NCBI GenBank assembly: GCA_035048815.1
Contig: JAUCBN010000054.1
Span: 7,037,001-7,101,000 of the forward strand
From: Abelmoschus esculentus
Taxonomy: Eukaryota; Streptophyta; Magnoliopsida; Malvales; Malvaceae
Reading direction: 5' to 3'
Length of the DNA: 64,000 nt
Shown: in pieces, positions 23,671 to 35,434 of the stretch
How the letters are laid out: each line of letters starts with the position of its first letter
Numbering within the stretch: the first letter of the stretch is position 1
Translations under genes and position numbers: made by a program
The notes under the pieces: model-generated
The model's database searches: none
The model's input: the letters and a program-made list of their open reading frames with translations, nothing else
What the model was told of the DNA's origin: nothing

Positions 23671-25098
23671 ATCACGACCTGAGTTTCGGGACTCGGTGTC
23701 GGGTTAACCCGATGCATGGGCCTCATGTTTGGTCCTTGGGGGTCTTGGTTGGCTTAAGTGGTTGTATTTGGGCTTGGGCTGGAAAGATAGCTTAGGGGTA
23801 CTGTGGTAATTGGCTAAATGAGATGTTTTGGGAGGGGTAAAGGGGTTGATTTCTCTACATAGTGCAGAGAATTATATCACCACCCTTTATTGTCTTCCCT
23901 CATCTTCCCCAAAGCCATTTTCTCTCCCAAATCCATCACCAAAGGAAAGGTTTTTGTATGTTAGCTGGTAGAATTTCGTTTTAAGGTACAAGAGACTTTT
24001 GTTCAGCCCTGATAGATCTTTCATTCAAGGTATGTAAGGTTTAGATTGGTGGATGTTGGATTTTTTAGGGAGGTTTTAGGGAAGAAAGGGATTGAGTATG
24101 GGAGAGCTTTAAACTGTTTAAGTGTTCATTTTAGCTTCTTAGAATCGTTCTAAATAGAATAGTAATCTCTTGGTATCTTTCCTTTGTAGTGAAAGAGCAT
24201 GGTGAACCTTCAAGGAGCTTGGGCAAGGAAAAAGCTTGAAGGGTTGGAAGAGTGGTTTCTTTAGCTCGTTTTAGAGATTGGTACACTTCCAAATCCTATG
24301 CATTTCATGTGCATCATCATTATTTGCATATTTGATTGGTATGTGATAGTTTGGTTGAGGTTGGAGCTTATGCACGCTTTAATGGTGGATTGATATATGG
24401 TCAATGGTATAGGCTAAAAGTGATTAGAAACTCACCTAAATACTCTTAATAACTTCTAGGAACGTTTCTAGATTGATAAGATTTTATTTGGGGGTTAAAA
24501 TATGGGATTTTCGAGCTCCAAGATGGGAAAATCCTCTTAAGGGTATTAGTACAAACATGGGGCGTACCAATAAAAGGTAAATATTTCAAATTCCAGTAAC
24601 CATTTTTGGTATCGGTACGCCAAGGTGTGTATCGGTACGGGCTTGAGGATCAGTACTCAATATATGAGTACTTATACTAGGTATCGGTACGCTATGTAAG
24701 CGTATCGATACGCCATATTGAGAAATTGCATTGAATACAAAATTGGTATCGATACACATGGAAGGATCGGTATACCTGAAAGGGGTATCGGTATGGTAAG
24801 GGTCCGTATCGGTACCGGCAGAATAATCTGCCTAAGTGGGCTATTTATTCGTAGGATCATTTGTTTTAATTTTAGCTCTATTTTATTTAAATTTTCAAGG
24901 TCAAATGTTTTATTAAACTTGTATTTGGAGCTCTTATATTGTTTTAGATTTGTTAAACTACTTTTGATATTTAATGTTGCTTTAATTTATTATTCCATAG
25001 TTGGCTTATGGTTTGGATTTTATTGAAAATGTGAAAAATTTTACGATAACGGTTGGGTTTGTGGCCCAAATGTGGCACCCAGGTTCAGGGTGTTACAC
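23671..25098. mobile_element. Solo-LTR-like insertion, 1.43 kb
   Basis: Starts TCACGACC and ends GGTGTTACA, the near-palindromic ends of LTRs of the TGT(A/C)AC...GGGTGTTACA kind. Flanked by TGGCT (23666-23670 and 25099-25103). Removing it restores an uninterrupted TTGGCTCTAG motif that is intact in the Athila segment at 35071-35080, so the boundaries are well supported. No gag or pol is inside. A cluster of GTATCGGTACG/GTATCGATACG words occupies 24600-24825. Confidence 0.8.
24600..24825. repeat. Cluster of GTATCGGTAC/GTATCGATAC palindromic words
   Basis: At least eight near-palindromic 10-12-bp words (for example GTATCGGTACG, CGTATCGATACG, GTATCGATAC) in about 225 bp within the solo-LTR-like insertion. 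A second cluster with the same core is in the other LTR-like insertion at 40870-41080. Confidence 0.8.
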
Positions 25099-25190
25099 TG
25101 GCTCTAGTCTTTATGCATTGAAGAATCACTAAAGGTGCCCGAAATTGGCTATAGTCAACAAAATTAAGAATATGAAACTGCTTGATTATA

Positions 25191-25936
25191 AGAGTTGGAT
25201 TGAAGAGAGCAACACATATTTTTATCTTTCGATTCATGATTTGGGATTATTCTTTGTATATCTTTTAAACTCAACAATGAATTGATGTAATTGGTCTGGA
25301 TTATTTTGTTTTTTGGTTGTAAGAAACGATTTGGTTTTTGTTTAAGTAATTGAGTTTGTTTTCAATCAAGGTTTGCTTATTCTTGATACTCAATTGGTTT
25401 GTGAGTGAATTGGGAAAGGATCTCGTAAAACGATCCATTTATCTAATATCGGGAGAGTTAGATTCATGAAACGAATAAGCATGGTTCAAACCTAGTGCGT
25501 GAGAACTAATCCGGCTAGAGATAAGTTAAGGATTTCAACGGCTAATAGGAGCGCAAGATTGATTATTGTTAACCTTTGATTAACACAGGGATGTATCATC
25601 AAAGAATTGCAAAATTAACAGAGTTTCTCATTATAGATAACTAGGCAATCCGACTGAGTCCAATTTCCAGAACGAGCGAGCAACGCGAGCACTCAATTAC
25701 CACGACAATTCAATTCAGACATCACTCCACAACTCAGGATAATACCTCTTCTCTCTTATTCCACCTCATTTATCTTTTATTAGTTGTTTCTTTAATTTTA
25801 ATTATTCATTTGTACTTTTATTATCAACTTGTATTTTTATTTACAGTGTGATGACTATGGAGACGATATCTAATCTATACTATTACTTGTGACGTGTACA
25901 CTTGCACCTTTTGCGTTGCACTAAAATCACGCAACA
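25191..25936 (+). repeat. Right LTR fragment of element F
   Basis: Homologous to about 20070-20915. It lacks the 5' part of the LTR. The junction at 25190 follows directly on the AGGTGCCCGAAATTGGCT motif region. It ends TCACGCAACA, the usual Athila-type terminus. Confidence 0.8.
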
Positions 25937-26568
25937 ACCACCGATCTTCGCTGCTAGCAATGCTAGATTGATATTCGTCATACGAACGTTAAACTGCTAA
26001 AAGACAGACAACACTGTCACAAAGACAGACTAAAACTAACATAAATACAGACAAATAAACTACCATAAAAACTGACGAAAAAACTGACACAACTTATAAA
26101 AATACTTTGTGCGTGTTGAAAGGGCTAAGAGTAAAAAATAGATAATATCATATAATCACTTCAAAATACTTAAAAAAAACCTAAAATCTTTTAGGTGATA
26201 ATTTAAATGGCAACTTAAAAATACAAAAGTAATTTTTTTAAGGGAGTATATTTTTTAAATATAATTATTTAATTCAATTTTATTTTATTTTTCATATAAT
26301 ATATTTATATATATAACTGATATAAATCTAAAACGATAAAGAACACACCAATACTAATATGTACTTGTCCCCAAAGGAAGAAAAACATAAGGTGCTATTA
26401 GCTTACTTTGATTTACACCATAAACTAAAGGATAAATTTATTATATGGTCTTAATTTATCATATCATTTATATTTTATTTAATGAGATTCATTCATTTAA
26501 TAATATATATAAAAGAGATGAAGAAAAGAAAGAAGTGAAGAATCACCTTGAAAAAATAAGATGAAAAA
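25937..26568. other. Intergenic DNA, no gene identified
   Basis: 25985-26110 is rich in ACAGAC/ACTGAC words in loose tandem (about 10 copies). The rest is AT-rich without coding potential. Confidence 0.55.
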
Positions 26569-26716
26569 TTATTCTTGGATGAGACCATGAATGATGTGGT
26601 GACTCAGACCCATCTAATAATTTTTCATACTAAAGTGTTGGTGAAATGGTCTGAATGTCGAAAATTATTAGATAGGTCTGGCTCACCACGTCATCTATGG
26701 TCTCGTCCAATAATAA
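26569..26716. mobile_element. Foldback (hairpin) element
   Basis: Two inverted arms of about 57 bp (26569-26626 and 26660-26716) match at roughly 85-90 percent and are separated by a 33-bp loop. Landmarks are GGATGAGACCAT on the left and ATGGTCTCGTCC on the right. Similarity fades out over the next 10-15 bases on each side. It could be a small MITE. A long near-perfect hairpin is also the shape of a young miRNA or siRNA precursor, but nothing here shows transcription. Confidence 0.8.
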
Positions 26717-27001
26717 ATTTACACTTTATTTTTTTAAAATAAATCTTCACCTCTTTGTGATGAATTAGCTAATAAGCAGATACAACAGAACTGGACTGCA
26801 ATATCATTTTCTCCCACACAACCTCAACACCTTATTCAAATTTCAATTCCCATAGGGTCTTCTTCAAGCAGAGACCACACAAACCTAACAATCTAACCTC
26901 AAACCATAACAAATAAACTTTAGTAAAAACAATCAAGCCATCCGGTTGATGTTTTCTTGTTTTTTCTATTCGAATTCTTCTCGTAATCGTTCCTTAGTAC
27001 C

Positions 27002-27265
27002 TGTAGTTTGTATTGAGTATTAACAGAAAGAAGAACAAAAAGATGGGAAAGATGAAGAAGAAAAGAAAGAATGTTGGCCAAAGAGATGATCAGGCCAATT
27101 CCCTTGAGGGATTAATATAGCCAAGGTTTTGGCTCGCCAAGTTGCTACCAAGGGTCAAGTTGGTTGAAATCAACCTGGCTGGTTGATACCTAAGATACCT
27201 GTAAACGGTTACGGGTTGAAACAAACCCCAACTTCCTGACCAGTTGACAATATATTCAATATTCA
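27002..27265 (-). repeat. Putative 3' LTR of minus-strand copia element E
   Basis: On the minus strand a purine tract GGAGGAAGAAAGTTGGG (27267-27283) is followed at once by TGAATATTGAATATATTG, a typical LTR start, then a TATA-like GCTATATTAAT near 27113-27123. The far end (…AAACTACA at 27002) is a guess because the partner LTR is missing. Confidence 0.5.
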
Positions 27266-27283
27266 CCCAACTTTCTTCCTCCT

Positions 27284-28250
27284 TGACTGAAAAAACGAGA
27301 AACAGATCACGAAAAAGTAAACATCATAATAAAGAGAACTTTCATTGGAAACCTTAGCTCTTTGAAACACAATTCAAGTTGCAAACACACAATTTCTGTC
27401 AAAGATCACTGAATCTGGCATTTGAGAGAGGCTTGGTAAAGGTATCAGCCACTTGGCTTGCCGCAGGAATATAATTCACTTGAAGTTGCTTCCTCATCAC
27501 CCTTTATCTAACAAAATGCAAGTCCAACTCGACATGCTTGGTTTTGGCATGAAGAACTGGATTGGCAGCTATAGCCACAGTTCTTGTATTGTCACACCAA
27601 GCTACTGGAGATTCGAGCAGCTTTACATTCATTTCATTCAACAAAGCTTAGACCCAAACCACCTCAAGTGTTGCTTCTTGGAACACCAAGATAACAAATG
27701 ATCTCCAAGAAAAATATAATGACTAGAAATAGATCTTCGATCATCTACATCACTGCCATAGTCAGCATTTGTGAAGACATGAAGTGATGTTGAAAAATCT
27801 TGAGCTGGAGAAAACCATAGGCCATAAGTTGTAGTGCCCCTTAAGTATCTCAGAACTCTCTTAACAGCAGACCAATGTATTTCTGTTGGACGCTGCATGT
27901 ACTGAGACAATTTATTGACAACAAATGAGAGATCTGGTCGTGTGTGACACACAAACAATATTGCCCCCAAAATGCTTCGATATAACTCAGGTTGAGCAAA
28001 GGGTTGACCATCATGTTTGTTGAGCTTCGGTGTAACAACAATAGGTGTCTCAGTTGATTTAGATGAAAGCATATCAGTTTTAGCTAGTAATTCTTCAATA
28101 AAATTCTTCTGGCTAAGGAGAATACCCCCATTCATGTGAATAACTTCAATTCCAAGAGAATAATGAACTCTACCTAATTCCTTCAAGGAGAACTTGTCAT
28201 CTAAGGCTTTGATGATCTGCTGGATGCTAATTTCAGATGCACCCGTTATC
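27284..28250 (-). pseudogene. Copia element E, 3' part: RT C-terminus and RNase H
   Basis: Minus strand. It starts at ILITGASEISIQQI, the block right after the YVDD motif of copia reverse transcriptase. It continues through FSLKELGRVHYSLGIEV, LYRSILGAILFVCHTRPDLS and VKRVLRYLRGTTTYGL, then RNase H with FTNADYGSDVDDRRSIS and SWCSKKQH. It decays after about 27640 but still shows a primer-grip/RNase H tail (CGKPSG, YLYQAS) before the purine tract. The 5' half of the same element, ending at YVDD, lies at 50690-53565, so about 22 kb of later insertions split it. Confidence 0.88.
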
Positions 28251-29101
28251 AAGATATTGATATGAACTCGGTAGTATGGTCCTAGTCTTGTTATGTTGCC
28301 CAATCGTGATTGTAATAAGAATGGATTCTTCAAGGATTAGTAAGTTTTATTTGCATAAACATGAAGCATAAGAACAAATAAGAATATAAAAAATGATGAA
28401 AGTGTTATGGTATGGTGATTATATGAAATGAATGAAAAAGTGGTGAAAAGATGATGGAAGTGATGGTGAAAGTGACATGGATTTTGTAAGTTGTAAGGAT
28501 GGTGGATTGTGACCCGCTAGCTATATCGAGCTAGGAACCAACAATATAAATTTATGGATTGAAGTGAAGGAATGTGGCACGTGACCCACTAGCTATAAGG
28601 AGCTAGTAATAAACGCAATAATAAGATGGAATGGATGAAGACTACAAGCCTAACTTGAAGCCGATAGAGTTCTCGAAAGAACAAAGCAGAAAGAAACCTT
28701 TCAAAAGAGTTTTATTATATCCAATTGGTGTCATAAAAATGAAGGAAAGGTTCCTATTTATAGTGTTCATAGGAACCATATGAAGAGTCTTACAACAAGA
28801 GATGAATGCTTCATCTTTATGGTGATGAATGCTTTGTTTTCTCTCCTATCTTTAAGTGGATGAATGTTCAAGGTATTAGTGATAAATTTGGACTTAATTT
28901 AGGCTTAATATACATATAATTTCGTCCAAATGGTGTAAGAACTCTTGGGCTGCCTTGTCTTGTTCTTTCATAGAGAAAAAGAGGGTGAAAATGAACATTT
29001 GATGTATGTAGACACTTTGATAGCAAAAGGGGAGTGTCTCTTCCAATTCTATGTTGATCCTCAAGTTAATTAACCTTCTTTAATGTCATAATATTATGCA
29101 T
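28251..29101 (-). mobile_element. Gypsy-like element D, left part
   Basis: DNA between the split copia and the Athila nest. On the minus strand it carries a TATA-like CACTATAAATAGGAACC at about 28750 and an LTR-like layout, but no coding region. The paired words CGCTAGCTATATCGAGCTAG and CACTAGCTATAAGGAGCTAG occur at about 28515 and 28586. Its partner is 49905-50690. The junction with copia cannot be fixed to the base. Confidence 0.55.
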
Positions 29102-29297
29102 TAATAGGGATTCATTGCTTGTCTTCATGTAGAATACAAATAGCCTCAAAAGATGATGAAGAAGTGACTTGAATGCCTTGATTATTTGCATAATAATGGC
29201 CTTCATTTGTATGAATAAAAATCAGCTTTGAATTGAATTGAATATGTGAATAAAGTGCATTGGTTGGAATATGTGAATAAAGTCACACTTAATGTTT
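29102..29297. repeat. Left copy of the direct duplication flanking the nest
   Basis: Near-identical and in the same orientation as 49750-49905 (shared CATTGCTTGTCTTCATGTAG through CAGCTTTGAATTGA). The left copy has an extra tandem repeat of GAATATGTGAATAAAG. The two copies bound the Athila nest. The repeat is much too long to be a 5-bp target duplication. Confidence 0.85.
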
Positions 29298-32200
29298 TCC
29301 AGATTTTAAAAAGACATGATGATCCAGAGGAGTGCCAGGAGATTTATACCAAAGATACGGACAGTGCAATGCCTTGCCTCAGCAACCACTGCCTCGGCAG
29401 GAGTGACAGTAATTCTTCCCAGCGTGCCTCGGCAGTAAAGTGGACGAATGCTACAGCAGTATACTGAACAGTGTGCTTGAAGCTGATGCAGTTGAGACAC
29501 AAGAGACGAAGGAAGTTAATTGGACAGTACACCACCTAGGTAAGTACTTCGAACCTTTAAATTATCCAGGTAAGGAAGAATCATCTTCGAATGTGGAACC
29601 ATCAAAGATCAAATTAAAACCTTTACCTGATAAATTAAAGTATGTTTATTTGGGACCCAACAACACAATGCCCGTAATTATTTCTTCTGCGTTGCAGCCT
29701 GAACAGGAACAAAGCTTGATAGAGATGCTGCGGCAGCACAAGAAGGCAATTGGGTGGTCAATTAATGACTTGAAAGGAATAAGCCCAACAGTTTGCATGC
29801 ATAAAATCCTTTTAGAGGAAGATCATAAACCTACTGTTGAGGCCCAAAGGAGACTCAATCATGACATGAAAGAGGTAGTACGCAAGGAGATAATCAAATG
29901 GCTTGATGCTGGTATCATCTACCCTATCTCTGATAGTGCATGGGTAAGCCCGGTACAATGTGTACCTAAGAAAGGAGGCATGATCGTGATAACCAATGAA
30001 AACAATGAACTAATCCCAACTAGGACTGTGACCGGTTGGAGGGTTTGTATGGATTATCGCAAGTTAAATAAGGCACAAAGAAGGATCACTTCCAATTACC
30101 ATTTATTGATGAAATGCTTGATGGACTTGCTGGTAAGCCTTTTTATTGTTTTCTTGATGGTTATTCAGGTTATAACCAGATTGCTATAGACCCTAAGGAC
30201 CAGGCAAAAACTACCTTTACTTGCCCGTATGGAACATATGCATTTAGAAGAATGTCGTTCGGCCTTTGTAATGCTTCGGAAACTTTTCAGCGATGCATGA
30301 TGGCAATTTTTCATGATATGGTGAAAGACTTCCTGGAAGTATTCATGGATGATTTTTCAGTCTTTGGAGATGACTTTGAACATTGCCTCGGCAATTTAGC
30401 AAAAGTGCTGCAAAGATGTGAAGAATCTAACTTAGTACTTAACTGGGAAAAATGCCATTTTATGGTCAAGGAAGGTATTGTCTTGGGTCACAAAATTTCA
30501 TCACAAGGCATAAAAGTTGACAAATCCAAGATCGATGTGATAAAGAAATTGCCTCCACCAATTTCAATCAAGGGAGTTAGAAGTTTTTTAGGTCACGCAG
30601 GTTTTTATATGAGGTTTATAGCCAATTTTTCAAAAATTTCTAAACCTCTATGTGCTTTACTTGAACAGGATAGGAAGTTTGAATTTAGTAAGGAATGTAG
30701 TGAAGCATTCAAGACCCTCAAAGAAAAGCTGATCACTACACCAATCGTAGTTCCCCCAGATTGGGCCTTGCCCTTTGAAATAATGTGTGATGCTAGTGAT
30801 CATGCTGTCGGGGCAGCACTTGGGCAGAGAAAGAACAATATTTTCCATGTTATTTACTATGCTAGTAAAACCCTTAATGAGGCCCAGATTAATTACACAA
30901 CCACAGAGAAGGAATTACTAGCAGTAGTCTTTGCTTTTGATAAGTTCCGATCCTACCTTCTCGAAAAAAAAAAGTGATTGTCCACACAGATCATTCGGCA
31001 ATCAAGTACCTTTTCTCAAATAAGGATGCCAAACCAAGACTAATTAGATGGATTTTTCTTTTGCAGGAATTTGAAATAGAAATTAAGGACAGGAGAGGTA
31101 CGGAAAACCAAGTAGCTGATCATCTTTCCAGGTTAGAAGCTGGGGAGACAAACATGCCACTGAAAGAAATAAAAGATGCATTCCCAAACGAGCACATCTT
31201 GCAAGTCTCAGCAGTAGCAGAAGACACTGTCGAGGCAACACGCGCGGCAGTATACAACTGTGCTGCCACAACGGTAAGTGAATATATTTCGGCAACATTG
31301 ATAATAGACCTTGCCGTAGTCACAGCCACTCCCTGGTATGCTAATCTTGTTAATTATTTAGCCAGTGGTGTTTTACCTTATAACCTTAATTATAATGACA
31401 AAAAGAGGTTTCAGCATAATGCAAGACATTATTTCTGGGACGACCCTCTTTTGTTTAAGCAATGTGCAGATTAGGTTATAAGATGTGTTCCCGAGGAAGA
31501 GCAACAAGAAGTGCTCCGGCACTGCCATGATTCACCTTGTGGAGGACATTTTGGAGGAAATAGAACAAAAGCCAAAGTGCTTCAATCAGGCCTTTATTGG
31601 CCCACACTTTTTAAAGATGCACAACTCTATTATAAGCACTGTGATCGATGCCAATGTACGAGCAACATCTCTAGACGTAATGAGATGCCATTGCAGCCCA
31701 TAATGGAAGTAGAATTATTTGATGTTTGGGGAGTAGACTTTATGGGACCATTCCCATCATCTCAAGGCAATCTCTATATCCTTGTAGCAGTGGATTATGT
31801 ATCTAAATGGGTCGAAGCAATTACTACACCTCACAATGATTTCAAGACTGTGAAGAAATTCCTCCAAAGAAACATCTTCACCAGATTTGGAATTCCTAGA
31901 GCAATCATTAGTGATGAAGGTAAGCACTTTGACAATAGACTCATTGTCGCGACCCTAAAGAAGTTAGGCATCACACATCGGATTGCCACAGCATATCATC
32001 CACAGAAAAATGGGCAGGCTGAAATATCAAACAGGGAATTGAAACAAATCCTTGAAAAGGTGGTCAACCCATCTCAAAAGGATTGATCTCACCATCTAGA
32101 TGATGCCCTGTGGGCATATAGGACAACCTACAAGACCCCATTGGGAACATCCCCATACAGGCTTGTATTTGGAAAAGCATGCCATTTGCCCATGGAAATT

Positions 32201-32620
32201 GAACATAAAGCATACTGGGCAGTCAAAAATCTGAACATGGAATGGGAGAGAGCTGGCCAGAAAAGACTGTTAGATCTCAATGAAATTGAAGAATTCCGAG
32301 CAGCAGCCTATGAAAATGCCAAGATCTACAAGGAAAAGACCAAAAGGGGCATGATCATAAACTACTGCCAAGACAGTTTCTGCCGGGGCAACAAGTTTTT
32401 CTTTTCAATTCCAGGCTCAAACTATTCCCAGGCAAACTCAAGTCCAGATGGTCAGGCCCATTTGATGTTGTTCAAGCTTATCCACATGGGGCAGTCACGA
32501 TAAAATCACAAAAAGATGGGCATGAGTTCAAAGTGAATGGCCAACGGTTGAAGCACTATTCTAGAACACATGATATAAGGCTTGTGGAAACCATCACCTT
32601 AGGAGATGCACTTGCATGAA
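29298..32620 (+). pseudogene. Athila-type pol (segment C): protease end, RT, RNase H, integrase
   Basis: Plus-strand Ty3/gypsy polyprotein. RT starts near 29610 (LKPLPDKLKYVYLG) and holds WVSPVQCVPKKGG, TGWRVCMDYRKLN, FYCFLDGYSGYNQI and the catalytic VFMDDFSVFG (about 30335-30365). RNase H starts near 30775 (CDASDHAVGAALGQR), with TEKELLAVVFAFDKFRSYL and HTDHSAIKYLF. Integrase has a zinc-binding HCHDSPCGGHFGG, then CDRC, the core WGVDFMGPFPSS, IISDEGKHFDN and YHPQKNGQAEISNRE, and ends near 32620. Lesions: a 1-base loss near 30074, a shift at an A-run near 30965-30975, a stop at 31472-31474 with a further shift, and a Trp-to-stop change at about 32084. Gag and most of protease are absent. The left end joins element D inside pol, without an LTR. 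Confidence 0.93.
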
Positions 32621-33054
32621 CTCCTATTGTGAACTAATTATTTTATTTTATTGCATTTTTTTTGCATTTTTAGGATTAGTTTTAGTTTAAAAGTTTTTAT
32701 AATTTTCGAGTTTTAATAATTTTCCTGCATTCTTAGTTCTAATGTTTCATTTTTATTTTTAAGTTTTAGGCAAAGAATCAAGATGCAAAGTGAAAACAGT
32801 CTGCACTCTGCCGCAGCAGAGCACAGTGTCAGGGCCGCAGTAGTCCAACGGGCAGAAATAGCCTAACAGCTAGTCTTGCGCAAATCCAGGGCCGCGGCAG
32901 TAAATGTCAACGGCTAGAAACGGCTAACACACGGCCAAGGCCTATATAAGCACCTTTTCACAATAAACTATTCACTCTTGCACTCTTGAAATCTTTGAAC
33001 TCTCTATTTCTTTTTTTCTCTCAATTATTTTCTCTAAATTTCTCACAACTCTAA
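32621..33054. other. Spacer between pol and the third ORF in segment C
   Basis: Non-coding. A TATA-like GCCTATATAAGCACC at 32940-32954 lies about 115 bp before the third ORF, followed by a pyrimidine-rich leader and an ATG at 33055 (TCTAAATGGCTACC). This arrangement suggests a separate internal promoter for the third ORF. Confidence 0.5.
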
Positions 33055-34598
33055 ATGGCTACCTACAACAGATTTGCTCCCGCAATTTGGCCGAACGTTT
33101 CAACTGCTCTTTTGTTGATCGCCAGTTATGGGAAGAGCAAGGCTTCCAGCACTCTGATGAAGAAAACTATGGTATCGAGCACTACTTATTCGATAGAATA
33201 AAATATCAAGAATGAGAAATTTTTTTCCTGCAACCTACTCAGGCCAATGCAACAATAGTGCGGGAATTCTACGCTCATGGTCCGAGCAAGGACTCTTTGT
33301 ATGTCCACTGCCGAGGCAAGCCAGTCAGACTTGATGCCGAGATAATTAATTTGTTCTACGGCCTAACCCCTGATCGTGATGACCATTCCGCATTCATGGA
33401 AGATATCAGCAATGAAGATTATGAACTAATCAAGGACGACCTCTACTATGACAACACTCATTGGGAAACTGGTTCCCACCATGGCTCCGTGGCAAGGCAA
33501 AACCTCAAACCCAAGGCCAAGTTGTAGAACACATTTGTCAAGCGAAGACTCATCCCCACCTCCGACAAAAGCACCGTCGATAAGCGGAGGTTGGTTCTTA
33601 TACAGTCCATAATCAACAAATGCAACATCAACGTGGGAGAGCTGATAATCCAAGAAATCTATGAGTGTGGCCAAAAGGAGAAGGGGCCTTTGTATTTCCC
33701 CTACCTAATCACGGGCATTTGGAATGCCGCGGGCGTTCCAACCGAGGATACCGACGAGATCACCTTCCACAGGCGTAGCTGGACAACGGAGTTCTGCCAC
33801 AGAGTCATGCAGATCACAAAGGAAGATCCAGTTCAAGTGACCCCCCAACCAGGCACTGCCGACACCTCTGTCGGGTCCAGGTACATGGCAGATATACCTG
33901 CAGCTTCACACAACACTGCCACAGCAGATGACTACCAGGAAATCCTCAATAGACTGGTTGCAATGGATATACGGCAACAACTCTTTATGGAATATCAACG
34001 AGACTTCAACACGGCACTAGCCCATATGATGGTAAGTAATTTTCCACACCACGGGGCCCAATTCCTGGACTTCCCCACCGGTATGTTTATCACGGCTGCA
34101 ACCTACACCGAGACCACTCCAGCACCAGGAGGACCGAGGCCATTCTACCCTACTGGCCCTCAGCAGCAATTCCATACCGCAGACCCATCTCGACCAACAT
34201 AGCCTGCCGCGACATCCTCTTCCAACCGAAGGCCATCCAAGAGGAGAGCTATTTTTAGCACGCCACCAGGATCCCCTATCATAATGGGTAGTCTCTCGGT
34301 AGAGATTGATGCTTATGTGCATCAAACCTCAACAAATGTCGGGCCTAGTACTCATCTTGCCTAGGAAGACCTAATAAATGTAGAAGATGAAGGCGGGACG
34401 GATATAATGGCCACGGAAGAAATTGCCGACAAGGAAGAAGGAGAAGAAGTGGATGCTCCAATGCAACGGACACCACCTACACGAGTCCAACCGCCCCGAC
34501 AAGCCAAAACTCAGCCGTCACCATCCCCAAAAATGAAACAGTCGACAGCAAGGCCACGGAAACTGATTGTCACAAGAAGCTCTTCAGAGTCACTTTAA
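33055..34598 (+). pseudogene. Athila third ORF (post-pol, function unknown)
   Basis: A broken frame between integrase and the 3' LTR, where Athila elements carry an env-like or plant-transposon-protein ORF. Readable segments: 33258-33527 (VREFYAHGPSKDSLYVHCRG, then VRLDAEIINLFYGL), 33591-34202 (LIIQEIYECGQKEKGPLYFP, then LITGIWNAAGVP, then a Pro/Gln/Thr-rich part) and 34407-34598 (acidic KEEGEEVD, then basic Pro-rich, ending SSSESL). No signal peptide or transmembrane segment is visible, so I see nothing supporting an envelope role. The start MATYNRFAPA lies at 33055. There are at least three frame breaks. The same ORF is traceable in element F and, as a C-terminal stub, in element B. Confidence 0.8.
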
Positions 34599-35434
34599 AA
34601 TTTACATCTTTATGCTGCTTTTATATATTTACTTGTTTGTTTTCATATTTTGTTTCCTGCTGTGCGTTATTGTAATAAGCATTGAAAACAATGCTTGGTT
34701 CGAGTTTGCGGGTGTAGATCTACTGCCGAGGCAATTCAATGTCGCGACCTTACCATGAAAGGAAGTATTTAAGTTGTTTTTAAATCTTTTCTCCACCACC
34801 TTACTTGAATTATTGTCTATACTTTTGCACTGCTCTACTTCAATATTGCTTTAGTTTATTCTTTTGAGACTATAGAAATCTTTCTCCTTACCATAGTTAG
34901 GTCCTGTTTAGAAGACTTAACTTTAGGATACTTAAGGAAGAAAATTAGAAGCTTGCTATAAGATTGATTTTAAGATCATTTTTGGGACTTGTGTGATTTT
35001 AGGAATTCTTTTAATGAACTTAGGTGATAAAGACTTGGATTTATGGAATGATAACTAGAGGTGCCCAAAATTGGCTCTAGTTTATGCTTAAAAAAATTTA
35101 GCTAGTAATAAAACACAACCCTTGAGGTGTCTGAAATTGGCTCATGTGTTGGTATTATAGAAAGACATCATAAATTCCAAAGTCTATTTGTCTTGAACTT
35201 AGAGTTTGTCTAAGAAAGCCTTTAATCAAACTTGTCCACAAAAACGCACACACTCACAAAATCTTATAGCTTAATTCCGAGTAAGTCCTTGTGTAACCAA
35301 AAGGTTAAGGCTTAAGAATAGGCATAGTTATGGTGGGGAGAATAGATGAAAAAGTAAGACCAAAAGAGAATAAGGTTTGGCAATTTCATAGTTTGCATTG
35401 CTTGAGGACAAGCAATAGCTCGAGTTTGGGGGTG
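34599..35434 (+). promoter_or_regulatory. Segment C 3' untranslated region with repeated AGGTGCC...TTGGCTC motif
   Basis: Non-coding. Two copies of a conserved motif at 35055-35080 (core AGGTGCCCAAAATTGGCT) and 35121-35144 (core AGGTGTCTGAAATTGGCT). The same motif occurs in the same position in elements F and B. It ends with the polypurine-like GAGTTTGGGGGTG directly before the LTR. Confidence 0.75.

Larger units (their letters stand above)
19740..25936 (+). mobile_element. Internally deleted Athila-like Ty3/gypsy element F
   Basis: Two homologous end segments face the same way: the LTR ending near 20935 and the segment 25191-25936, both running from GGATTGAAGAGAGCAACACA to the stretch GACGATATCTAATCTATACT. 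Between them are relics of gag, the protease/RT junction, a snippet of RT and a post-pol ORF, with most of pol missing. A 1.43-kb LTR-like sequence has inserted at 23671. The left boundary is uncertain because the hAT element lies next to it. The right LTR ends CACGCAACA at 25936. Confidence 0.8.

Noticed and set aside
33055..34598. Third ORF of segment C as a captured host gene
   Set aside because: The same ORF is found in two other Athila elements at the same position, so it belongs to the element family.
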